DNA of 64,000 bases from CAYMAI01 sp964388445 (lineage in GTDB: Bacteria; 4484-113; JAGGVC01). Shown piece after piece: positions 57,737 through 64,000 of the stretch. The position numbers and the translations under genes are program-made. The notes under the pieces are model-generated. The model did not search any database. It was not told the origin of the DNA and saw only the letters and a program-made list of their open reading frames with translations. The stretch is from assembly GCA_964388445.1 (NCBI GenBank), contig CAYMAI010000004.1, positions 1 through 64,000 of the forward strand, in the 5' to 3' direction. Position 1 is the stretch's first letter. Every line of letters starts with the position of its first letter.

Positions 57737-58578
57737 TAACGGCCACCTCCCGCACGAAGCGTTACCAAGTATCCGATGTTTGCAAGAATAATCGCGAGAA
57801 CGATTATGAGATGTACGATGCTTTGAGCGTCCATTCCGGCCGTGGCGAGGTCCTTCTTGCCCTGCAGCACTTCGTATTCGGCGGCGCCTCGAAGCCCGCC
57901 GAGTAGTCCGGTGATTTGGCCGCTGTTGAGGTACGGATAATACTGGCTCGCGGAAACCGCCGTGCAACCGACGGCAAGCGGGAAGCCGTAGTTTTTCTGA
58001 CCGTAAACTATCCACCAGTCCACCGAGTTGCCCGCGCCGATTTCGACCACGTAGTCGATGTCCTTTATGCTGTTGAGTTCTTCGAGAATCGGCATCGTTC
58101 CCGTTGACTTGTTGAACATATCAGTCGGAAATGTCGCTTTCAAATCTTGCCCGGAGCCGAGAATAACCGCAGTTCCGCCGGGCTTATACCCGAGATTGAC
58201 GTAATCGACTCCGTTTTTCAATTCCTTGCCTACCGCGGAAAACTCGATTTCCATATCTTTGAACGCGTCTACGATAAGGTTAGGTCCGCCCGGCCAAAGC
58301 GTCATCGCGATTACCCGCAGGTCTTTCTGGAAACAGTGGCGCATCAGCGCCTTGGACATCGGCTGCAGTTCCGGCTGGCTTGCCGGGTCGTAATCCATAG
58401 CGAGCCACACTCTCGAACCGGGCTCCAAAGCGTCGATGTCGTCGAAAACCGACTGCACTTCCGAAGAAGTGCGCATCGGCATGCCCATCGGCAGCAACAG
58501 CGGAATGATGATTCCGAGGGCAACCACGACGTAGATTATTCGCCTGTCGAGCTTAAGAAACGCCTCCCAGAATTTCAT
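57736..58578 (-). CDS. Bitopic membrane protein with extracytoplasmic alpha/beta domain
   Basis: The protein has 280 residues. The ATG at 58578 overlaps the stop of the gene before (TGATG) and has GGAGGTG 8 nt ahead. An N-terminal helix (about 15-32, IIYVVVALGIIIPLLLPM) and a C-terminal helix (about 255-275, SIVHLIIVLAIILANIGYLV) flank a 220-residue soluble part. That part looks Rossmann-like (GSRVWLAMDYDPASQPELQP, DLRVIAMTLWPGGPNLIVDA, GVDYVNLGYKPGGTAVILGS). The domain may sit outside the inner membrane and bind a ligand or nucleotide, but no motif decides this. The family is unrecognised. Confidence 0.85.
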   Translation of the reverse strand: MKFWEAFLKLDRRIIYVVVALGIIIPLLLPMGMPMRTSSEVQSVFDDIDALEPGSRVWLAMDYDPASQPELQPMSKALMRHCFQKDLRVIAMTLWPGGPNLIVDAFKDMEIEFSAVGKELKNGVDYVNLGYKPGGTAVILGSGQDLKATFPTDMFNKSTGTMPILEELNSIKDIDYVVEIGAGNSVDWWIVYGQKNYGFPLAVGCTAVSASQYYPYLNSGQITGLLGGLRGAAEYEVLQGKKDLATAGMDAQSIVHLIIVLAIILANIGYLVTLRAGGGR

Positions 58579-59237
58579 CAATCACCACCTCCCATGTAGG
58601 TGCGCTCGATTCCGAACAGAATTCTCAGCGCAATAGCCACCTGTGATAATCCGACGCCGAGCATGATTCCGCGCTGGCCGGCCGTATTCCAAACTTGAAG
58701 TATCCAGTCGGATATCACGGGGAATTGCCCCCACATCGCTTCGCCGATTGGAACACGTCCCAGCATTACCAGAATCGCCGCAATCAGAAGCATCGTCGCT
58801 TCGGGATTGCGAGCCCTGAAAGCCCGGAACGCGGCGCTCGCGACGAAGAAACCGAGGATTGCGAACATCGTACTCTGCATCGGTACGAGCAAGTTCACGT
58901 ACATCCAGTGAAACGCGGTGCCCGCATCGAGCGGCGAACCGGTGTCGGAAGTGGCTCCCGAATAAAGACCGACGAGCAGCATTACGAAGAATCCGGCGTA
59001 AGTTACGAAGCTGAACGCGAAGCCGGGTTGGCGGCGCTTGATTTTGTTCCAGTGATAATGAAGAAGCGAAAGAATTCCGAGAATCGCGGCGAAACCGGCG
59101 ATGATGATTACCCACTGGATGAACTTGTTGTAGATTTCTTCCGATACGGGATGCGGAACGTAATACCTGATGAGCATCGTCATCCCGGCTACGAACGCAA
59201 GGACAATCGGTAATTGCCTTCTGAAAAAGATAGCCAT
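58578..59237 (-). CDS. Polytopic membrane protein of the MutL-like operon
   Basis: The protein has 219 residues with five to six membrane helices (LPIVLAFVAGMTMLIRYYV, FIQWVIIIAGFAAILGILSL, GFAFSFVTYAGFFVMLLVGL, MFAILGFFVASAAFRAFRA). RARNPEATMLLIAAILVMLG and GEAMWGQFPVISDWILQVWN contain conserved-looking Gly, Trp and Asn residues. It starts 10 nt after the end of the 548-residue gene and overlaps the next by one base. The reading frames are tightly coupled, so it is probably one subunit of a membrane complex. No known family is recognised. Confidence 0.85.
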   Translation of the reverse strand: MAIFFRRQLPIVLAFVAGMTMLIRYYVPHPVSEEIYNKFIQWVIIIAGFAAILGILSLLHYHWNKIKRRQPGFAFSFVTYAGFFVMLLVGLYSGATSDTGSPLDAGTAFHWMYVNLLVPMQSTMFAILGFFVASAAFRAFRARNPEATMLLIAAILVMLGRVPIGEAMWGQFPVISDWILQVWNTAGQRGIMLGVGLSQVAIALRILFGIERTYMGGGD

Positions 59238-59246
59238 CCCTTCCTC

Positions 59247-60893
59247 CTACAGCGCCGTAAAGATATGCTGAATTATGTCGAAGACGTCAGTATTCGTCCA
59301 TGCGCCGATGCTAACTAGAATGGTGCCGAACAGAATAACGATCATCAGGAAAAGCTTGCCGATATCCTGACCTTTGAGACTTCCGAGAAGAAGCGGCTCG
59401 CGGGACAGATATGCGCTTGCGGCGTATAGTTCCTCGCCGATAAGCGTATAGTCGCAAGCCGTTATGAAAAACGGAAGTTGCGCCAGCGAATCCGTTCCGG
59501 CAATCTGAATTGCGCCGGTCATCGCGCCGGTTTCGGCGAGAAGAAGCGATTCGGCATAGTAATAGCCCATGAAAAAGTTCGCCGCCGGCTTGTCGCGCAG
59601 CATTATTCCGTTGACGCTGGCCGTATAACTGAACTGGTCTTCCGTAAGGAAAAACACCTTGTCCTCGTTGAATCTGTCGGGCCGTCCGGCGTGCGTATAT
59701 GCTTCCTTGACCGTTTCCTGATTGACGGTCATAACGACGGGGTCGCGGCAGGGAACGATGAGGTCGCTTTCGTACTCCGCGATTTTCTTCGCTACTTCGC
59801 CGAGAATGTTTATCGCGGCAAGCGTGGCGAGGTCGGCGAGCGTCGTCATTCCGGTTAAGTAAAGTATCGGCTTGCCCATTTCCGTCGCACGCCCGATAGC
59901 CTCGTCAACCGCTTCGAGACCGTTGATGCGCCGGATGAAAAGCGTCCGGTCGCGGCGGGCGCGGGAGATGAACCACAAAACGACTGCGCCGAAAATAAAG
60001 CCGAAAATCAAATTGTTCGTTTTTGCGGGATTGTATAGGCCGGTTTGAGTTACAGCGGCATACCGTTCGGGATGATAATAAACTTGCGCTCTTACGGCGT
60101 CCCATTCCGCCTGCGCTTCGGCTTCGGTATAACCCAGCGAAGCGATAGCGGCTTCGAGATCCGCAATTTCGTTTTCGAATTCTTCGATTTTCGCCGGGCG
60201 CTTCCTGCGAAGCTGCTCGACCGACTTCGAATGTATCGCAATGTTTCTGTCGGAATTTAACTTCTTTATTGCGCCGATTTTCGCTTTCGCCGCGCCGTAC
60301 TCCTGTTCGAGAAACGGCGGGACGATGCCGATTTGCAGGGTAACTTCCTTGCCCGGCGTGAACGCTTCGTCCTCGACCATTAGCCACTTGCGGTCCGCAA
60401 GGCTTTTGGAAAATCCCCAGAATTGCGGCGATGCAGCCATGGATTTGACAGTTTTGGCGACGTCGTCGAATTCGATTACCTTCGAGCCGTTTACTTGGAA
60501 AATGTAATGTACCGGCTCTTCGCCCGCCTCGATTGCGGCTTCACGCGATTTGAAATCTACCGGCGCGATATCCCACAAAAGCGCGACAGCGTTGCCGTCG
60601 TCCCGCGGCAGGTCCACGAACTCGATGTTCGAAGGAAGGAGAACCGTAGTTGGATCGAATGCCAAACGTTCCGCCGAGACAACGGCGTCTTCGCCCGGCG
60701 CGGCTTCCAATTCGGCAGATTCGGCTTCGGATTCGGCTTCCGCGGCGGTTTCCATGGCCTCATCCGCCGCCGCGGTTTCTTCCGCGGTCTCTTCCGGCTC
60801 CGCGGGCGGCTCGGATTCCTGAGCGGCGGCGAACATGCATAAAAGCACAAAAACCGCAACCGCAGTCAAAATCAATAACAGTTTTCGCTTCAA
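59247..60893 (-). CDS. Large membrane protein with Glu/Ala-rich linker (possible DUF6754-type)
   Basis: The protein has 548 residues. A signal/anchor helix (KLLLILTAVAVFVLLCMFAA) is followed by a 55-residue acidic Ala/Glu linker. A fibronectin-III-like domain (about 85-200, VALLWDIAPVDFKSREAAIE) and a helical coil (about 205-255) come next. A membrane helix (about 293-312) and a cytoplasmic alpha/beta domain (about 320-510) follow, then a last helix (about 520-540). The cytoplasmic part contains GRATEMGKPILYLTGMTTLA, LIVPCRDPVVMTVNQETVKE, GAIQIAGTDSLAQLPFFITA and EELYAASAYLSREPLLLGSL. I recall similar sequences as DUF6754, but this needs a search. It is the largest gene of the operon. Confidence 0.8.
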   Translation of the reverse strand: MKRKLLLILTAVAVFVLLCMFAAAQESEPPAEPEETAEETAAADEAMETAAEAESEAESAELEAAPGEDAVVSAERLAFDPTTVLLPSNIEFVDLPRDDGNAVALLWDIAPVDFKSREAAIEAGEEPVHYIFQVNGSKVIEFDDVAKTVKSMAASPQFWGFSKSLADRKWLMVEDEAFTPGKEVTLQIGIVPPFLEQEYGAAKAKIGAIKKLNSDRNIAIHSKSVEQLRRKRPAKIEEFENEIADLEAAIASLGYTEAEAQAEWDAVRAQVYYHPERYAAVTQTGLYNPAKTNNLIFGFIFGAVVLWFISRARRDRTLFIRRINGLEAVDEAIGRATEMGKPILYLTGMTTLADLATLAAINILGEVAKKIAEYESDLIVPCRDPVVMTVNQETVKEAYTHAGRPDRFNEDKVFFLTEDQFSYTASVNGIMLRDKPAANFFMGYYYAESLLLAETGAMTGAIQIAGTDSLAQLPFFITACDYTLIGEELYAASAYLSREPLLLGSLKGQDIGKLFLMIVILFGTILVSIGAWTNTDVFDIIQHIFTAL

Positions 60894-60957
60894 AGCGCAC
60901 TCCCCTCCGGAGCAATGCCCCTGGCGAGATAAACCTCGCGCGGCGATCGCCGCGCCG

Positions 60958-62088
60958 TCAGTCCTCGATCATTTCGACGTTGGCGCGCGGAATGACCACT
61001 CCCACGCCGTCGCCGAAATCGACTTCCAAAATTCTTACTTTCGTTTCGCTTTCCACGCGGGTGAGCTCGTGGGGAAGCGATTTTACGCGCCCGATTTCGC
61101 CGAAATAGGGCTCGCGAATCACGCGTACGTGGTCGCCGATGTCCATTCCCCTGCGCTCGCCGGCCGCGTCTTCTTCGCCTGTAGCGGCGCCAGCATGGGG
61201 AATGATAATTTCGGGCCGGATGACTCCCGCGCGAATTTGGGTCGCACCGCTGATTGACGCCCGGCTGCCGCCTCGCGATTTCAACAGCTCGAAGCTCTTC
61301 GGCGCCATCGGAATGTTGCCGAAACCTTCGGTGACGACGAGCGTGGTGCCGAGCTTTTCCGTGCCAGTAATCGCGACGCCGAGGTCGTAACCGAGCACTC
61401 CTTTCAAATCCTGGTCGTTGAAGCCGCCCGCGATGACGCCGCTTACGCCCAACTGGCGCGCCTTTTTGAACGCACCGGCGGTGATGAGCGAGCCGCCCGC
61501 GAGAATTTTGCCCTTGTGTTCCGGCTTGATTTTGTCTTCGGTAAGCACTTCCGCGGGTCCGTCCACGACCACTTCCAAAACGCCGTTGACTTCGCCGCAT
61601 ATTCCGAAAATGCCTTGTATGAACGTGGCTTCGGTTTCCATTACCACGCCTTCGCCGGGCAGGATTTCGACGACGTCGCCGTCAACGTATGCGTGAATTT
61701 GGACGGGGACGGGCGGCTCACGCAAAATCACCTGGCCGGTCGTGTCGCTGATTCGCTCGATGAAGCCCTTGATGGGCGATTTCACCTGCGTCTTCAAAAA
61801 CGCCAGCCCGAACAAAGGCTTGTTCTCGGCGAAAGGCTCGTTTTCCTCTATCGGGTCGCCTTCTTTTTTCAGCATGAACTCCATGATTTCGCTCGGAGTA
61901 ATGCCGAGAATGTTGACGACGTTTATCGTTTGCACTCCGCCGGGCAAATCGGTTTTCGCGACGACGTCTTCCGCGGAGAGCCGGTCGCCCTTGTTAACAA
62001 GCACCTCGCCCTTGAGCGGCAAAATCCGCTCGCGGCGAAGGCGCGTCCTTCTTGTCACCCGCAAACCGGGCGTATATGCATGAGCCAA
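60958..62088 (-). CDS. KOW-motif protein with a lipoyl-like N-terminus
   Basis: The protein has 376 residues with no signal peptide or membrane helix, so it is probably cytoplasmic. The N-terminal part (about 25-135) looks like a barrel-sandwich hybrid domain (GEVLVNKGDRLSAEDVVAKT, KSPIKGFIERISDTTGQVIL). The centre (about 190-280) has GGSLITAGAFKKARQLGVSG and LGYDLGVAITGTEKLGTTLV. The C-terminus carries a KOW-like module (about 320-370: GDHVRVIREPYFGEIGRVKS). It links a membrane operon to a fold usually seen in RNA or ribosome binding proteins, yet sits between membrane genes. It may be an adaptor between the ATPase and the membrane subunits. Confidence 0.75.
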   Translation of the reverse strand: MAHAYTPGLRVTRRTRLRRERILPLKGEVLVNKGDRLSAEDVVAKTDLPGGVQTINVVNILGITPSEIMEFMLKKEGDPIEENEPFAENKPLFGLAFLKTQVKSPIKGFIERISDTTGQVILREPPVPVQIHAYVDGDVVEILPGEGVVMETEATFIQGIFGICGEVNGVLEVVVDGPAEVLTEDKIKPEHKGKILAGGSLITAGAFKKARQLGVSGVIAGGFNDQDLKGVLGYDLGVAITGTEKLGTTLVVTEGFGNIPMAPKSFELLKSRGGSRASISGATQIRAGVIRPEIIIPHAGAATGEEDAAGERRGMDIGDHVRVIREPYFGEIGRVKSLPHELTRVESETKVRILEVDFGDGVGVVIPRANVEMIED

Positions 62089-62112
62089 AACATAAACTCC
62101 GTAAAAACTGGA

Positions 62113-62754
62113 CTAGAAGGTCATATCCTTCTGACTTTCGTACTGAAGAGCCATCAAAAGATAGCCCCAAGCCATAGTAACGATCATTCCGATTCCGATA
62201 ACGATGCCGCCGAGGGACATAAGAATCGATCCGACGATAATGGCTAGAAGCCAATTGCCGATCGCCGCCTTGAAAGCGCCGATGCTCCATTTCATGGACT
62301 CGATTGCTGGAGCGTTCTGATCTATGACTTTAAACATGCCGGGATATACCAGAAAAGCGAACACTAAATATACAAGCGTGCCGAGAATCGGTATGAGATT
62401 GATCAAGGCCACGACGGCGATGATAAGAATGTAAATCAGAATCTGGACAAAGCAGTCCCATGCTCCGAATATATCGCCCACCTCGGCCGTGCCGCCGCGT
62501 GCAACCTTCAGAATCGCCCGAATGTACCCCGCTATAAACGCGAAGTTGGCTATCGGGATCCAGCATACGAGAAGAAAAACAAGGGATACGACGATCAGAC
62601 TTCCGATGTTGCCCGTCCATAAGGAGGTTGCCCGTCCGAAAATCGCGCCGAAATCTTCAGCCTTCGCCTCGGATGCTTGCGCGAAGGGCTGCGCCGGCGG
62701 CGGGGCGGGCGAACCGCCTTCCTGATGTCCGCTCTGCTCGTTCATGTTGTCCAT
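62113..62754 (-). CDS. Polytopic membrane protein with soluble N-terminus
   Basis: The protein has 213 residues and starts at 62754 (GGGGAGG ahead). A Pro/Gln/Ala-rich N-terminal tail (about 1-30) is followed by four to five membrane helices (GSLIVVSLVFLLVCWIPIAN, FVQILIYILIIAVVALINLI, LVYLVFAFLVYPGMFKVI and a C-terminal pair). ARGGTAEVGDIFGAWDCF and MFKVIDQNAPAIESMKWSIG resemble membrane domains of DUF4013/GPDase type, which I note as a guess. It lies 53 nt after the MutL-like gene and 24 nt before the KOW gene. Confidence 0.8.
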   Translation of the reverse strand: MDNMNEQSGHQEGGSPAPPPAQPFAQASEAKAEDFGAIFGRATSLWTGNIGSLIVVSLVFLLVCWIPIANFAFIAGYIRAILKVARGGTAEVGDIFGAWDCFVQILIYILIIAVVALINLIPILGTLVYLVFAFLVYPGMFKVIDQNAPAIESMKWSIGAFKAAIGNWLLAIIVGSILMSLGGIVIGIGMIVTMAWGYLLMALQYESQKDMTF

Positions 62755-62807
62755 ATTCAAACCTCCCCAAGAATATGTAACTTCGGCAGAATGCCGATAG
62801 TCCCTGA

Positions 62808-64000
62808 TTAAGCCCCTTTCGACCTCGTAATGTGACCGTGCTGGATGTTGCTGAGGTCGGGGTATGCGCCCATCGCCTTCGTCCACTTGACGATGGTTTC
62901 GACTTGCTTCGAGCGATCGGAAGGAATCGCCAGCGGCCTGCCCCGTGCGTCCAGCACGAAGCCCACGACGCCGCCTTCCGCCGTCACTTTGACCGGCTTG
63001 CCCTTGCCGCCGCCCGCGTCGAAATTGCGGGATGGAACCGCTTCAACTTCCGCGGTCTCGCCCAGCGCGAGCGGAAAAAGCATAAGTTCGCCGAACGGCA
63101 AATCGCCCTGCTCGGTGCGCCCGTCCTTGAAGACGATTTTGTACTGCATACACTTTTCGCCGGGTTTCCCTTCGCCTACCGCGGCGATCGAACTTCCCAA
63201 ATAAATCATGCAGTCGCGATTGAAAACTTCCTGCGCCGCCCGTTCGTGCACAGTCGAAAGGACGCCGAGATGCGGCATCATGAAAATGCTGTCCACCGCG
63301 AGGACGGTGTAGCCCTGAGGCTGGAAGGAGTCCATCAAAAGCAACATGCTCTGGTTGCGCCTCGGCGCGTGGCTCAATACGCCGCCGGAGCCGACCAGCA
63401 GGTGCAGGTCCATCATTTTGATTAGCGTGTCGCCGCTCGCTTCCTGACTGAACGCGTCCGAAATGCTTCTCGATTGCTGCACGCCTTTAAGCCCTACCGC
63501 CAGCGATTTGTGCTGGTCGAAGCTGAGGCGCAACGCTTCGCGGGCGAGGGCATGTTCGATAATCAGCTCTTCGAGCATTTGCGGAATAGTCGTCGGGCGA
63601 ATCATTTTGTTCTTGATTCTGTTTCGCAGGTCTTCTTCGGCGATGTCGAACGGCACCCAGCGCATCACGTTCGCGAATTCGGCTTCCGCCATTACGTTGC
63701 TAACCGAATAGCTCATTCCCAGATTTGCGGACACGCTGCGGTTGAAAACCCTCTGGCCTTCAACCTTGAAATCGCTGAAAACGTCGGTCGTCGCGCCGCC
63801 GATGTCCACGCCGATTACGTTTTTGTTTTCCACCCTGGCGATGGTTTGAATTATCACTCCCATCGCGCCGGGCGTCGGCATTACCGGCGCGCTGACCCAT
63901 TTCAAAAGCTTGTCGTAACCCGGCGCCTGCGCCATCACGTGCTCTTCGAACAGGTCTTGAATCTTCTGCCTTGCGGGAAACAGGTTTTCGCGTTCGAGCG
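62808..64000 (-). CDS. MutL/GlmL-like ATPase, 5' end beyond the window
   Basis: The frame is open to the window edge (the residues before the GTG at 63938 read FPARQKIQDLFEEHV), so the gene is 5'-truncated here. At least 397 residues are visible. The actin/Hsp70-type phosphate motif is in VIGVDIGGATTDVFS. NRSVSANLGMSYSVSNVMAE and LHLLVGSGGVLSHAPRRNQS follow in the order of the MutL/GlmL family. That family was first noted as an accessory to B12-dependent glutamate mutase. No mutase subunit is near it here. Instead it leads an operon of membrane proteins. I infer an ATPase that assembles or drives that complex. Confidence 0.88.
   Translation of the reverse strand, partial: LERENLFPARQKIQDLFEEHVMAQAPGYDKLLKWVSAPVMPTPGAMGVIIQTIARVENKNVIGVDIGGATTDVFSDFKVEGQRVFNRSVSANLGMSYSVSNVMAEAEFANVMRWVPFDIAEEDLRNRIKNKMIRPTTIPQMLEELIIEHALAREALRLSFDQHKSLAVGLKGVQQSRSISDAFSQEASGDTLIKMMDLHLLVGSGGVLSHAPRRNQSMLLLMDSFQPQGYTVLAVDSIFMMPHLGVLSTVHERAAQEVFNRDCMIYLGSSIAAVGEGKPGEKCMQYKIVFKDGRTEQGDLPFGELMLFPLALGETAEVEAVPSRNFDAGGGKGKPVKVTAEGGVVGFVLDARGRPLAIPSDRSKQVETIVKWTKAMGAYPDLSNIQHGHITRSKGA

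Overview
The window looks like a chromosomal segment of an uncultured Gram-negative bacterium with moderately high GC. Two Lpt-type envelope proteins (an LptA/OstA-like protein and an LptD-like beta-barrel ending in Phe-Trp), lipobox secreted proteins, a type IV pilin/pseudopilin, a UbiA/MenA-type prenyltransferase and a GldA/F/G-like ABC system all point to a diderm. Dockerin-like and PKD repeats in secreted proteins, and a MutL/GlmL-like ATPase in a membrane-protein operon, suggest a poorly sampled phylum. I cannot name the lineage from sequence alone. No integrase, transposase, CRISPR array or rRNA is visible. Three tRNA genes are present.

Layout. 1-2.1 kb: a broken membrane gene, tRNA-Val, tRNA-CAU and a secreted protein. 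2.1-4.6 kb: deoB coupled to an LptA-like gene. 4.6-7.1 kb: a secreted subtilisin-fold protein that has lost its catalytic residues. 7.1-10.5 kb: a non-coding stretch with two short promoter-hairpin-T-tract modules, then a pilin and gltX. 10.6-14 kb: a dockerin/PKD lipoprotein and a small partner. 14.2-18.8 kb: DUF1028-TPR, HAD hydrolase, SRPBCC and LptD-like genes. 18.9-23.3 kb: a four-gene GldA/F/G-like ABC operon followed by a predicted 58-nt RNA. 23.4-28.1 kb: DUF3800, a cyclase-ATPase-TPR regulator and a small repeat-peptide operon. 28.4-32.2 kb: an Ig-like secreted protein, ybeY, a CorC/HlyC-type protein, deoC and tRNA-Arg. 32.3-37 kb: HU, a DnaJ-pentapeptide fusion, a GlcD-like oxidase and the prenyltransferase. 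37-45 kb: AT-rich accessory genes (a membrane pair and a HEPN protein) among a CPBP protease, a zinc-type dehydrogenase, a CNNM-type transporter and a serine-1 proteasome-like protein. 45.3-53.3 kb: a TPR protein, clpC, a PIN toxin with a 53-residue partner, then pncA, pncB, hslU and hslV read as one leftward operon. 53.4-56.9 kb: an AT-rich GIY-YIG/YaaA-like pair and a penicillin-acylase-family enzyme. 57-64 kb: a seven-gene leftward operon running off the window, with a MutL/GlmL-like ATPase, a KOW protein and five membrane proteins.

How genes work together. deoB and deoC supply deoxyribose/ribose phosphate salvage. pncA and pncB salvage nicotinamide to nicotinate mononucleotide next to the HslUV protease. 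The Lpt-like, Gld-like and secreted proteins serve the envelope.

Two expression patterns recur. At least eight genes start 6-9 nt after a TATAAT-like -10 box and have no Shine-Dalgarno sequence, which suggests leaderless mRNAs. About ten other promoters are followed almost at the predicted +1 by a short hairpin. The strongest candidates for an undescribed system are the 57-64 kb membrane operon, the short RNA modules and the GIY-YIG/YaaA-like pair.
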